Shown here one piece after another: positions 11,977 to 25,873 of a stretch of DNA of 64,000 nt; positions within the stretch are counted from its first letter, which is position 1; every line of letters begins with the position of its first letter. The translations under genes and the position numbers were made by a program. The DNA comes from Rallus limicola (Eukaryota; Chordata; Aves; Gruiformes; Rallidae). Location of the stretch: NCBI GenBank assembly GCA_022605955.1, contig JAKCOZ010000015.1:7755287-7819286 (forward strand). The letters are read 5' to 3'. The notes under the pieces are model-generated. The model did no database searches. It was not told where the DNA came from and was given only the letters and a program-made list of their open reading frames with translations.

Positions 11977-14900
11977 AAGATCCTGGACAGGATGCCCAGG
12001 CTTCACTGGGTCTCAGGGGGGCCTTGAGAGTCTCCTCTCAATGGACCTTGCTCGAGCTGTCTGTGAAGGGCCTTGCTATCGGCTGTGGGGATGGCAATGG
12101 CCCCAGTGCAGTGATGGGGGCCCTTAGCAAGGAGAGCTGACTCCCTTTGGTGTGGGGGCTGTGGTCCCCTCTGTGCTCTGTCCCTCAGGGAAAGAGAGCC
12201 AAGGTCCTCTGCAGCCTGGCGAGTCCCCCATCCCAGAATTTGGTAGGTGGGAACAAGCTGTGTAACAGCCCCACTTGGGTGGAGGAGGCAGCCCCAGTGC
12301 TGGCCTGGCCGTACCTGGGTCAGGCGGTCAGGCACGGCTTTGAAATACGAAGCAGCTTCCTTAGGCATTGCGGGGGGTAAAAAGTGAATTAACCATATCA
12401 TAGGCACATGGTACTTCCCTGCTCAGATTACACTACAAAATCTGGGCAGTTCCTAAGATAGAGCTGGAAAAGGGGATTTGGGAGTGTGAGCAGCACTTGG
12501 AGCAGAGCACAGCTGACATGGCTGGGAACAAAAGGTGACAGGAAAACTCACCGCATCTACATTGCTGCACATCCACAGGTCAGCAGAAATCCTTCCTAAC
12601 TGGACATTCCTTGCGAATTTACTGGGAGAAGTGTAAAATAACTTTGTTTGAGTGCTGGGTTTGCTTTGTGCCTTGTGTTCTGCTAGTTGCAAAGATTGTA
12701 TCTGGCTGTGTTGCTCTTTGATTTTATACTTTGTTTTCTAGATTTACTTTCTAACTCTTCATCAGACTCTAAAGCTCTTGTTAAATATCTTCTGTTTGAT
12801 AAAGTTTAAAGACTTATTTAAATAGGGTGGATTTGCTTTGTTAGTTGAAACAGCTAAAGCTGTGTCTACTCTGCTTGTGGACAAAGCTTTTTTTCAGTAC
12901 GGATTTCTTTGCAAAATACTCCATAAGCAACACATGTGTTTGTGCTATTAGGCAGATCTTCACCGACTTTTTTTTATCTTCTCCTCAGAAGTGAGTTTCT
13001 TACAATAACAATTACATTTAATGCTACTTCTGGCCTTTTGACTGGGAATTCAGAGAGCATTTTACCTCACATACTGAAGCAAAAGTTAGGTTTGTTTTTG
13101 TTAATGTAAGTCAAGAAGTAGCAATGATTCAGTGTGACAGGCTGAATGTGAGCCATATGAGCTGAGCTGCACAAGCATAAAGGATGATTGTGCTGCAAAA
13201 TTTCTCAAAGTAATTTAGATTTTGACACACTTACCACTTCTCAAGTTGCATTTCCCCCTCCCCGCCACTCCTGCCCTTCCCCCACCATCCAGGATCTGGT
13301 GTGATGGAAAAATATAGGCATTGTCTCTGGGAATAGGAACGGTTGGGCTAAAAGTGCTTTGTTTTTGTTAATTTTATTATAGCAATGCAAGAGCTTCACA
13401 AAGAGATGATAGTAATTGTGTGTGCTTCCATACATAGTCCTGAGTAACAACTTTTTGGGCTTACATAGCTACAGTTTTAGATGATACATGCTCTGAGTTA
13501 TAAGAATTAAGTGTCATCTACTTCTTCGTTTTGCTAGCAGGCTTTGAAACACACAGCCACACAATTTTTTTTCTGATTGAAGAAGTGTAAGCTTTGCATT
13601 GAGCCGCAGGAGCACAGCTCACACGCAGCTCCCGGCGCCTGTGACAAGAGTTGCATGTCAGGGAGGACTGCTTGTCCCCAGGAAGCCCAGAGAACCGGGC
13701 AGAGTGCCACTTGAGTCCCACTCTTGGGTGGAGAATTTTATAGTGCCATTTTTTTCCAATTAAGCACTATTGATTTCTTTTGTGCATGTTTTATTTTTTG
13801 TTGTAGAGGGTTTTTTTTTTAATCTGCGGTTTCTCTGTATGGATGGCAAATGAAGGCTGCTTAAATGTTGACTCAGATGATACATACTCATAGCAGAATT
13901 TTCTGTCCAGCCTTTTTATTGATTAAACATCTGCATGTCGGTGTTTGGATGTAGAAAGGAACAGCAAATGGTATTTTCCTATTAATTTCTGTCATTAATG
14001 TGTTTTTACCAATAAGTGAAAGGTGGGGCAGGGAGCTCGCTGTGTGTGACTGTAATGCATTAGTGTAACACCTATAAAATAAGACATCTCTTAAACTTGG
14101 AGAATGAATTCTGTTCTCTATGGAAGTATATCATGCAGATACAACAGACACATACCAGGGGAAATGAGAAAAGAATTTGTTTTTTCAGGGAATCTGTTCT
14201 AACCCATTGGCCCAGTCCAAGCTTCCCCCTGAAGTTATTAGAAAGGACCCTGCTGACACTGATGGAAGTGGGGCTAAAGCCAGGCATTAAGATGATCTAG
14301 ATTGTGACACGCCTTTGCTGTTTAGTGTTGTATGTGAAGTTTTTAAGAAGCAAACCAAAAATAATACACTGGATACTATTTTTAAGGCAAAATCCCAGCA
14401 AAATGTCTGTCATCATGTTCCAAATGATTCCTTGCTTCACTTTAACAATGAGCTATCCGTTATATGGTCTTAATTTATGGAATATTAAACAGTTTCTGGC
14501 ATTACTGTGCCCCTGCAGGAGGAACAGATGGTACTTTTGAATGAGTTTTGCTATGGGATAAAATGTTCCAGGTCTTCAACAGATCATATCCATCTGTAAG
14601 AAAGGAATAGTATTTGTGTAAAAGAAACAGGGTAGAGTAAAACTACTTGAAAACCTCCTCTGAAGGAAAAACAGTGCCTCTAGGCTGAGATGACTGCTTA
14701 ACGTTATTTTAAAGGTGAACATTAATTCCCCAATGGTAAATCTGATAAATGGGGAGTTGGAAGGCAATGGTTAGTATATAATGTGGTCAATATATACAGA
14801 CAGTAGTCTGTGTATAATAAGAGTATGTTACATTTCTAATAAGGTAGGTTGGCTAGGTCTTCATCTTGCCTCCATGCAATAAAGTTCTGTCTTACTTGAT

Positions 14901-17660
14901 TTATAGAGCTTTGGCTCTCTGAGAATAGCATGGGAGCAATGAAGACCCAGATCTTGACAGTCACGTCAATGTGTAATGTAGCTAACTACAGAACCAAGCA
15001 GAATGTCTCCACTGTGATATGTACCTTGCACCCTCCATGAAAGTTGTTCTTGCAAGTCAAACAAAGGATTGGCAGAACTGTGAGATGTTGCGCCACTTCT
15101 CCATTCTTCTGAATGACCAGGAACTGCTAAGATGATGGTATCCATGTTTTTTCAGAGCTCTGTTGCAATTCTGCCAGCTGGCCCCCTGGGGAATGTTTGC
15201 TTTCTCTTCATTGGCCCCTGCATTTCTGGTCCACAGTTGGTGAATGAGTTTTTAACTTTATCTTTCTGTCTTACAATTCTATGCATTTTATTCCGAGTCC
15301 CCTTCACAAATTGAAAAATCACAGGCTCTTCAGCTTTATCTACCTGAAAATAAGGTGATTAATCATGTAAGGTCTCCTTATGGTGTATAAAGACAAGCTC
15401 GCATCTAGAAGGCAATCCATCCATCCTAAAACTTCCTAAAATATCATAGTAACAGAGTTTCCCTCTGAAGTTTTACCCACCTCTCCACTGACTGTCAAAG
15501 AAGCTTCATCTGTGAGGTGACCCCTAGAAAACTTAAAGTGAACCAATGATCTTCAGAGAATTTATATTTGTGGTTCCCTTTGTTCTGTTCTTGTTCTCTG
15601 TGCTCTGAATACTCAAGATCACTGTATCTGTAACTTGCTTTTAGAATTGATTCGGCAAAGTCAGAGGGTTCTTATATTATTGGAAATTGAGTGAAAATCT
15701 TCCCTCTCCCTGCCTCCAAAACCAGTCAGCTGGGTGTGAACGTCTGACTGGGCTGCCAAAGTGTTTAAAATCATTCTGGGGTGAGGTGGGGTCATGCCAC
15801 AGGAAGGCTCTCTGCAGGTGCCTCTTTCTGCCGGACGGCTGCCTTTTAGCCCAGCCTCGGCAGCAGGATTTCTGGAAGCACTAATGGAGGAATTTGAGAG
15901 AAGGCTGGAAAGCTGAAGTACCTCTCATTTCACTTTCCTTGGTGTTTTTATATTTTGCATATTAGTAACTTTGTCATCTTAATTTTTCTTGCCAGTCATG
16001 TGCTGGGCTGTGTATAATGAGTGTGGAGGGAGGGAGTATCAGCTCATTCTTCTTCCATTGTATGAATAATTTCTTTCCCATTGCATAAATCATCCTTACG
16101 GTTGTAGGATTTCTTCATCTGGAAAATAAAATGCCTTCTTTGCCTTCCAGGAGAAAATTGACCAAAACATATATATGCATTTTAATGTACCAAGACTAAA
16201 AAAAATGGTGCTATCAATACCAACTTCTTGGAGTATTGCTCGTTGTAATGAAAATCAGACTCAATTTAATGTTTCATCACTGTGTTCAACCAAAACAAGA
16301 TGTTATGAAAGGAAAAATAGTATTCTAAATTACATGCACCTCTATAAAGTAACATATAAAACATGTTCAATCAGCATTTTATGTTAGTGAGAGTACCTGT
16401 GTATACATAATTTAATGCAAAAGCAGCGCTCTCATCGGTTGATTGCTCTGGATTGTCTCCACAGCATTAGAGGAATACCTGGGTGTGGCCTGACATGAAA
16501 AGCAAAGTTTACATTGATATTTTCATTTCCCAAAAATTTTATAGGAGAATATGGGCCAGCTTACATTTAGTGTACATGAAAGGAGCTGCTTTTTTATTAT
16601 AAATGTTGGAGAAGGCTGGTTGGTTCTTCAGTGATGAGACACGATCTCTTCTAGGCAGTAGTTGAAGTAAAATTTCCATGTTGTTAGATACCTTAAAAGA
16701 CATAGTATATTCCCTGTTAGAACAAGGCCAGATTTTGTAGCATCAGTGCTCCTGAGTTGCTGAGATTTCTGATTTTTGAATGTTCTGTCTTTAATTACAA
16801 GTTATCATGGGTTTACTTGCATTTGTTAATGATCAATAACTTAAAATGTTCAGGAGTATGGGTTGCATATTTACACAGCAGACAATAGTGGCTTCCAGTA
16901 GTAATAGAAGATGTAATGTATAGTTTAACCTACAAAGTAAACAAGACTTGCTCCTCTAATATCATTCTGGTTTATAGCGTAAATATAGTACAGAACCACA
17001 AATTGTTATGAACACAAGAGCTACATACTTGTATCTGAGGGCAGAACTTGTCTAAATGAGTTTAGATGTATAGCAGACTATCTGTGGTCACCAATGATGT
17101 CCCTTTAGGTTCTGTACAGTACACAGAAAAAAAACCAGTTCTCCTACCTCCAGAAAATTGTTCTCCAAATTAAGGTTATGCCTTGGTCAATTTGGATCTG
17201 GTCCAGAACTATAGAAATCAATGGAATTATTCAGGATCCAAGTTTTCACGTGTGCAGCAGATAAAAGACTTGTGCCTTACACACAGCTCTTTGCTCTCTT
17301 CCTTAGGGCACTACAGGAAATACATGTGTGTATATATATTTCCACATCTGTTTATGTTGAAACTTTTCAGCAATACTAAATATTTTGCTTTTGTAAGTTT
17401 CAAAATACCAGCCTTTATCTTGTGGTGGCTTCTAAATAGCCTAAATCTATTTCAGGCTGGTTATAAATTTGCAGCCCGGAAAAGAACAGGTCTCTTCACT
17501 GAAGAAACAAACAACATCTAGTACAATGCCTCCTTTGAAACACTTCTCTAGATCTTAATCTTCAGTAAATGAGGTTCCATGACTGGCCTTGGCTTCTCTT
17601 GAAGGATAAACAGTGCTCAGAGCACTACCCATCCAGATCTTCTCTTCCAGAGTATGAAAT

Positions 17661-17676
17661 CTGTCTGTCTGTCTGT
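17661..17676. repeat. (CTGT)4 microsatellite
   Basis: Four perfect CTGT units lie within intron 1. Confidence 0.9.
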
Positions 17677-18741
17677 AGGAGCTAGACATCTTCCTGTTCA
17701 GCATCATGTTTAGTTCATATGATTGTGTGCTACAGCAGATAAAATAGAAGGTCCCAGGCAGAGCGAGTGTACTGGGTGCATGGGACCCTGACCTGCTTGT
17801 CCCATCGCCTCAGACTTACTGGCCATGGCCACTGAGGAGCAAAGCCTTCCTCAGCCTCAGGCCCAGCCAGCAAAGCACAGGATTGATTATGTTCCAAAAT
17901 TGGAGTCACACAAAAACTTTCAACTCTTTTGCACAACCCCTTTGCAGTCTTTGAGGATCAGTGAGGATCTTCCACAGGGTGGAAGATGGGAGGTATTGTG
18001 AGGGTAATTTCTATTAGTTACATCTGGCATTATTGTTGTCTCTGAATGACAGGCTCTGAGATGAAATAGCAGAGCAGGCATCTTCACATTTTGGTATCCA
18101 ACAAACCAAATTAATTCCATTATCTTTTATGGAAAGTTTGTGCAGGAACAGTTTTGATTGATGGATTACATCTGTGGCTGCTGACTGATTAGCAGCATGA
18201 TAGATGTAGCTTCATTTACAGGGATTTGCTTTCATTCATGAGGAAAAATTGAAGGTTTCTTTCCAGCACATTTTTTGCATTAAAACTTTTCAAAGTGCTC
18301 AACAAATGGTAGGCTTTGATTTCCGTTTGTTTAATGCCTGTGGTAATTAACATTTCTGTGAGAACATTTTAACCAAATGTTCTAGTTTCTCCTCCATTAA
18401 AATAATAATTTTTTGCTTTAGCTAAAGAATTTAATTGGTATATATAATAACTCTGGTTTGGGATTTCTTTTGTCACCATATGAGAGGAAACTGTTCCTGA
18501 GAAATGATCACTGTTGCTTTTTCTGGACTTCATTAATTTATAATTGGCGATATGCCTCATGGTACATCCAGTCCACTTACTACAGATACGCGCTGTCTGC
18601 AGTCCATTGTCTCGGTGTGGGTGGAGAGAGGGCATGTATGTGAGTGCTGAAATAAATCCGAGTTCCTCTTCATACCAAAGACTATCTGGTCAGATTCTCA
18701 ACTGAATCAATTAGCTAAACAGTTTTCAGTGCAAAATTACA

Positions 18742-18771
18742 AGGCTGGATCCTTGATCCTTGATCCAGCCT
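18742..18771. repeat. Perfect 10-bp inverted repeat
   Basis: The left arm AGGCTGGATC (18742-18751) pairs exactly with GATCCAGCCT (18762-18771) across a 10-base loop. The loop itself contains a further copy of the GATCC element, giving a short CCTTGAT-type direct repeat. It could extrude a small cruciform. No function is known. Confidence 0.8.
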
Positions 18772-21700
18772 GTCTTTGTGGAGTTGATTTCTAAATCCTG
18801 TCTCCTCCTTCATAGTTTGTAGAAAACCATGGGACTGGGAAATCATGAAATGGGGCTGAGTGGTGGCAGAGTGAAGGAGATAGATAGCTAGTGATGCACC
18901 CATCCTTGTGTCTTTTATACCTCCATTCCATCTTGTATCCCTTGTTTTTTGTTCAGAGGTTCAGGAACAGTCCTATACATCCCATCCTCTAGTGGTTTGT
19001 TCATGCCAGGCTTACACCAGGTAAGCCTTATAGGTAGAAGTAGTGGTCAGGACAGTTTCTTGCGCTTCTTATTCTCATCCCTTCCAACAGTAAGATGCTC
19101 TGTTAAGGTTAGAGCACTACAGACTGTCAGGATCACTCTCAAGGGCAGAACTAGCAAACTGTGGATGATTCCAACAGTAAGAATGTGCTCAGGGTTGTAC
19201 AGAGGGCTGAAGATTTTGCAAGTGAAAAATTCGGAGAAAACTTACTGTAACAAAGAAAATGTGATCACAGTTACTCAAGACAGAGGAGGTATGTCCTGTA
19301 ACTGTGAGGAAGAGCTGAAGACAACAGCAGGGATGTCTCCAAAATGTGAAAAGGATTACAAGCTCTGGTGTGCTTGCAATGGGTAGATTTGAGCTAGCAT
19401 TTTAGCCACTGGTTAGAATAAGCTGAGGAGTCTTCCTTCTCCAGTTTTCCCCTCAGCCAGAGAATGCCCTCTCTGTCTCTAAATGTTATTTATTTAAGAG
19501 CCAGAGCACAGGCAGAACAGTGGGTGTGCAAAAGTTCACCTACTGTCATGTGAGTCTCAGCTAGGTACGTTCTGCAGCTGGGAGAGCGGAAGATGTATTT
19601 TCTCAGCTGCAGAGCAGAATACAGCTAATGAAAGGTTTGTTGCTGCAATTGGTTGCTGAGGGCACATTTATTCTCTTGAGGGACAGATTTGGATCCTGTT
19701 GAGTCATAAAGGGAAAAGAGTTTTGATGTTGGGCCCTTCTGGGGATTTTGCTACACTGGAAAATCATCGTGCCTTTTGTGGGGAACATGTCAGGATTCAC
19801 AGTCTACTCCTAGGGAAATCCTGATTGTAGACAGCAGTTGTGTGTGCTGTGGATCAAGAGAGGTACTTTGACAGAGCTCAGTATAAAAGTCGTGGGGAAA
19901 CTGTGATCCAAATTAGTAAGAGACTACAAATGTTCACTGCACAATATGCGTTATTTTCACCTCATCAGCAGATAGAATTTCACTATTAATCATGGCAATG
20001 ACAAGGCCAGGACACATTTACTGAAAAATTATTCACTACAAACTTACTGTGTTGACATGTTGTTTTGATGCTCATTTGGAATTAATTGGCAGACTGAAGC
20101 AAACCCCTCCAAGTTACTCCAGAGAGCCTCAGATCCAGTTCTCCAATTCTGAGGTTGAAGTCTGGGCAATGGAGGGACCGCTGCTCCTCTGGCTGGTGAG
20201 CAGTTCTGCCTCACAGGTAGACTGGAAAACTGTGTTGTGGTTCCCTTCAGTCTTCCCTCAATGAAAACAGTTGTTAATTATTTCCAAATTGGCACACGGC
20301 AGTGCACAGGGCAGGAAAGGCCACTTGCTAAGCTGTCAGTTAATAATAGGCTTTCATTTGGATTTTAGAATGGGGGTGGGGGAATTTGGGTTTTCAACTG
20401 TTTCCAGAGAGCTGCCTGAAATAGGTAGGTAGTACCCAGATGTGCTTCTCTTTAACACCCAGATGCTCCTGCCAGCATGTTTCCCAACAAAAGGAGAAGA
20501 TCTGTATTACTGACTGTCATTGCTTAGAGCAGTGGGGTTTGAAGTGCTGGCAGGAATGGTGCATAATAGAAGATTGGATTAAGAAAACAAGCCCAAAGCT
20601 TGAATCTGTTGCTTACAGAAAGTTCCAGTAGCATTGTAGTCATTTCAGTGAATAAGGTAGAAATGGGGAGAGGGGATTGCAGATAGAGTGGAAATGAAAT
20701 GCTTATATTTGTATGTTACTGTCCCTGAGGTTGCAGCTGGTTGTTTCTTTTCCTTTTTGAGAGTCAGCAGCATCCACACAAATATGTAAGCTCTGTAAAA
20801 CACTAGGAAGGAGCAGAGAACTGGAGTATCCTGGAGAAAGATTAGGAAAAGAAAGGAGGAGAGAAAGAAACATAATCTAGGACCTTGAAAGGATGGATAC
20901 CTTTTGAGGAGCACTGTCAAGAGACTGTGCAGGAGTACATTCTACTTACAATTTCACACCAAAAAGGATCTAAATAACAGGGAGCATCATGGAAACTAGG
21001 GATTTTTTTTTCTTCCAGAGAGGGAAGGGAAGAGTGGAGCTTTTCAAGTAAATGAGAAGAAATTATTTCCTTCACTCATCAGAGTAGCTGCCACTATTTA
21101 TGGCGATCACCTGAGCTCAGAGCATTGAACTGGTGCTGGTGATGGCACCTGGGGCAGGGGGGTCCCTGAAGCTGTGCTGCCACATCTCCTGAGGCTGTCT
21201 CCACATGTGTGCGGCTGCTCAAAGGTGCCTTGGAGCTGAGGGACATGCTCTGCCTGCTTGCTGCCAAAAGAGCTCTCTCTGTGCAAATTGGTTCATAAGT
21301 TATGAGCTTTGACAAGTTTTTGTTGGCTGTGCCTTGGGAAACGTTTTTGAATGGCTGTTGCTGAGTTTGCTTTAATCTTTTCCCAGATATTTTGGCTGTC
21401 ATAGAAACAGCTGGATTATTTAATTGTGTTTTTGAGGTGCATGTATATTCACCTGAATCTTGGTGATTTAGAAAAGAAAAAAAATGTGTATCAATAACAA
21501 GAACATTTATTTTCCCTCTAAATAAAATGTTAGGCTCCTTCTGCAGCAGCACTGCACGACCCTGGCCTGGCTGCAAGTACATGTTGAGCCTCCTGGGCAT
21601 GGACACTGCACTTGCATCGTCCTAAGGGAAACCAGCTCTTCGCTGGTTTGTCAGGAGGCTCTGTGGCAGTGTGCTTGGCATGTTTCAGCTGTTCTAGTCC

Positions 21701-24700
21701 CCCCATCTATGCACAGCCCCTTTGCAGAGCTATCCGTTGCCAGCGTGTCAGAGCTGGGACGAGGACCAGCCACGTGCGCTGGGCGGGACGGTGTTTCTGT
21801 TCCCCTCCTTTCCCCCATGTGAGTCGTTCTCTCTTGCTCCTCTGCAGCTGCCATCCTCCCACTGAGTCACTTTGGATCTGCTGCAGTGGCGACTCCCAAT
21901 GACACAGAATTTCACTTTTCACTGAGCCAAGTACCTGCCCTGTTATTTCGGGCTGGTCTGGGCTGAGGGGGAGTCTGACACGCTAGACCCAAGACTTGAT
22001 CCTCCCTTCCTCGGTTCTGCCCTGTCATTCACTTGGAAAAAGGCTGCCTTCACTCTCCAGGACTTCAAAAATGGCTTCAAAAGCTGCACATTCTGGAAGA
22101 CTACATCCCAGAGCTGCTGCCTGCTCGCTATTGCTAATGCTTGGCTACTTCAGCTGAAATACCTTGGGTGATGCTTTTCCATTACTGCAGCGTGTCAGGT
22201 TCCTGTTTGGATTTGAGCATGGGGAATGTCCTGGAGAGCATCGGGAGCATCTCTGCCCAGGGGCGCTTCTGCTGGGAAGGGAGGTCTTATCGGAGCTGCT
22301 TTTGGGAAACTGTGTGAGTTTTGATCTCATGCTGCTCACTCCTTGTTTGTCCAACTCTTGAGTTCTCTGTTGAATGAAGTAATGATCCTCCAGCCTCCCA
22401 AATGTCCATTTTTTAAGCTTTTCCATGAAAAGAGGTTAACAGTAACTGATTTCTTATTGAAAATAAAGCTAAGGAAAACCGCCTGCAAAAGCTATGACTT
22501 CTGAAAATTGGCTGATTTTGCCAAGAACTGGAGTGGTGACAACACTGAAGTGACTAAGCATCTCGTGCTTTACTTTCGATAAGAAAAATCAGCTCGTGGG
22601 ATCTGGATTTACACTGGGGTTTACCCTACCCCTCTTCTGTTTCTCCCCAACACAGGTACCCTGAATTAGAAGGTTCCTTCAGCTCATCTCCAGATTCATT
22701 AATTAGAAGGCAAAAATGACTGGCTCTGTGCGCTCTGTGTTGCATAACAGCAGTAAAGGAAACCCTTCTCCACTTTTCATTCATCCGTCTGCTGAATAGC
22801 ACTTTAGTTACCTCTGTGAGCGAGATGGGCTGGAGCAGCCAGCAGCAATCCCTTCCAGCACTTGGTGAGATCACAAGTTTCCGGACTGAGAGGGTGTGAA
22901 AGGAAGAGCTAATCCACTGGCTGGCACAGCCCAGTCAGGAGTTACTGGGCTTAGGGTTTTTTTCTGGGTTTTGTACACGAAAGATCTTTCACAAATTTCC
23001 ATTTTTCTCTTGCATTTAAAAGGGATTGTTTTTAAATTGATATTTCCTTCCATCCCCTCCCTTCTTCCTCCCTTAGTCTAAACTATGACCACAGCCATTT
23101 AAGAGCTGCTGGCAGCTGCAGCACACTGGAGAGGTCTGGCTGGGGAGAGGTGCTAAAATACGCAGACTGGTGGAATACCTCAGCCTTGTTGTTCAGTGTG
23201 GGTGTGCACATGCACTTCGGACATCTACTGTACTTTTTGCAATGCTTTCTCCAGTGCAATAGAGAAGAGATTCAGCATCACAGACCAGAGCTGTGTTTGG
23301 TCCCTGGTTATGTACAGCCTAAGCCTGGAGAGCCAGTTTGGACTGGGTAGTACTGGGAGACCAGGAGGAACCATTCATAGCTGCTCTGTAGGTTGATGAA
23401 CTTGCTTTGTGTGCAGGTGGTGAGTGCCACTACTGCGTTTGCTTTCCAATACCTTAATGCATAGACAGACTTCTTTCTTTGCATGCATGAAGCCTGGGCG
23501 GAGATTAATGGGTGATGTCAGTCGCTATCCCCTCCAGTTGTACCCAGCAGGGAGTGTGCTCCCAGTATGTGGCGCAGGAGGGATCACACAGCTGTCTGCC
23601 ACCTTCTGCTTTCACATCAGCCTTGCATCTGGCTCTGTTCAAAAGGAGAACATGTATATCAAAACATCATGTCTATTTTTACCATCCTTGAAAAGGGAAA
23701 TTTAATGAGGAATTGAGATGTAGGATAGAGAAAATATTTGTTCTCTCTAAACCTGTTTTCAGGGACCTGCAACTGATTAAATTGCAGGTACATCTTCAAA
23801 GCTGGAAGTCAGTGGGTCCTCATGCAGGTGGTGGTGTTCTCTGCTGTGGGTTGAATTTATTCTAGTGCTTTTTGTTTATAAATGGCTGCCTCTTTATTCC
23901 GTGAATATTTGAAAGAATGCTCTTGATCCTGCAGTATCTCTTCCACACATGCACACCTTCTGCATTACCCAGAAAGACGATGTTCATGTCAAGTCCTTGA
24001 AGGGAGATGCCTCTTGTCACCCCTGCTTACCTGGAATAAGCTTTCTGGTTCAGCACTGAAATGAAACCATCTGGGAAAAAAACCTCCCAAATAAAATACT
24101 CCTCTTAATTTAAAGAAGTTGCACGTTCAAAATGTCTAAATCATCTTTGGGAACACACTGGTTTCATCAACATTTTCAAGTAATACAGCTGAACTGTTTT
24201 AATCAAGTCAACATTCTTCCTTTCGACTTTATGCTATGTCTTTGATTGAAGTAAATCATTCTGAGTATATTGTTTTGCAAAAATGACAGAATTTATAACT
24301 TTTTGGCCCCAAATTGAAGCACTTTGAAATCCTTTTTTGTTTTACCCACTTCCCCTGCCAGGAGACAGGAATATGATGTTTTTCAGCCAGTGCTAGCTAT
24401 AATTTTGCTGGATGTTGGTGTTAGCCTGTCACACAGATACTGGTTTCATCTGCAATGTGATGCATTCTCATATCCTCTTCCAGGAAGATGTGTGTCTGTG
24501 GTTCTTGTTCATTTGGACTCTTAATTTTTTAAACTCATTTTCCATAAGGTGCCTTTGCTTTGCATTTCCTGGTAATAATTTTTAAGGAAAGAATTGAGGA
24601 ATAAGGAACTGACCATCCTCTATTTTCTGCTGATTTACCTCTCAGATTTACTTCTGTTGGATCTTAGGGACACAGTCCAGAACATTTGCCCCCCTTGCAT

Positions 24701-24954
24701 GGGCACTTCTCCGGATGTACTGTGTGCACAGGACTGGCAACAACTACTTTAACTGTGGCCCAGCATGACCCCACTAAAAGGCTGAAATCAAAGCAGAGGA
24801 AGATATGCAGGTTATGAAACTCAACAAAGGACATAAATTGAAGCTTCCTGGGTCATGAAGCAGTGCATGAGTTCTGGGGTGACACTTGGGTTACCTTGCT
24901 GTAGAGTAACCATTATTTTAGGTGTGCAGGGCTTAATTTGTTGCAACATCCCAC

Positions 24955-25070
24955 CCAGCTGAGCAATGAAAGTCAATGACATTGATGAGAGTGGGTGAAG
25001 GGCAGAGTTGAGAATAAAAAACCCTGATTCTCATTTAGGTGAAGCCCTTGCATATTGGCCCATTTGTGTA
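24955..25070. repeat. Possible decayed ancient amniote repeat copy
   Basis: The segment contains AAGTCAATGACATTGATGAG, then GGGCAGAGTTGAGAAT, then CCCTGATTCTCATTTAG. As I recall them, turtle, crocodile and bird interspersed repeats include pieces such as ...GAAGTCAATGG... and ...CTGATTCTCATTTACAC.... The resemblance is from memory and the family name is not certain. Boundaries are approximate. Confidence 0.35.
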
Positions 25071-25758
25071 AAACAATGTTAAAGAAAGCATTGAAATAGT
25101 TAATGGAAACAGATTATTGCAATATCTACTGGTCTTAAACTCCCCTGTCCTCCACAGACAGTGTGCTTTTTACCCGCTTGGTATAGACACCTTTATTTCA
25201 CAGCTCCAGCTTTTGATGCCATTACCAAGTAATTAGCTACTGCCTCCAGAGCATCGTTTCAGTGCTGGGGAAGGGCATAGATCCAGAGGCAGTTGCACAT
25301 CAGCTGCGTGGGCTGGCAAGAGCACACACGCTGTGTTTGGAGGGATGCGTTTTCTCAGTGGGGCTCAATAGTTGTGTCTGTGCTCTTCACTCAAAGCTGT
25401 TTCTCTCTGTGCCTGAAGGAGAGACTGTTTCTTTGATATGCAAGTTTATGGGTTGTTGTTGATGGGGGGAGCGATGGGTGTGGGGAACAGATGGAGCAAG
25501 CTCAGGGAAAATGAAGTGGTTTGAAGGAATATTAAAAAGATACTTTTGTTGGAATCATTACACCAGAAACAAGGAGCCTCTGATAGAGGAAAGTGAGCCT
25601 GGGAAGATTGTGGTGTTACCAACAGAAAAAGGGTTTATACAGATTTCAGCCTTATCAGTTTGAGGTTGGTAGCTTGAGAAACCAAATGTTGAGGGATGTG
25701 GAAATGATCAAAAGAGAAAAAGGTACAGAGGGACTGAATAAGGCATTGAGCAGAAAGT

Positions 25759-25873
25759 GTGAGAGGCGGGGAGCGGGTCAGGGCTCGCTGCCGGAGAGAG
25801 GCCACGAGCTCTCTGGGTCTCTCCGTGGGCGAGAGACAAGGGAGCAAGGAGAGAAACGGAGGAAAAACTGAAG
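25759..25873 (+). promoter_or_regulatory. Small CpG-rich patch with donor-like end
   Basis: About 8 CpG dinucleotides lie within roughly 95 bases (25763-25857) of otherwise CpG-poor intron. The stretch is purine-rich and ends in AAG|GTAACC, a plausible splice donor at 25874. It lies about 2.5 kb upstream of FBLN2 exon 2. It could be an alternative non-coding first exon or an enhancer, but it could equally be a GC-rich repeat remnant. No TATA box or TSS evidence is available. Confidence 0.25.

Noticed and set aside
12003..12407. 134-codon minus-strand frame in a GC-richer patch
   Set aside because: I recognised no domain. The local GC content explains the lack of stops.
18949..19386. 145-codon plus-strand frame in intron 1
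   Set aside because: I recognised no domain and no splice or promoter context. A frame this long is expected by chance in 64 kb on six frames.
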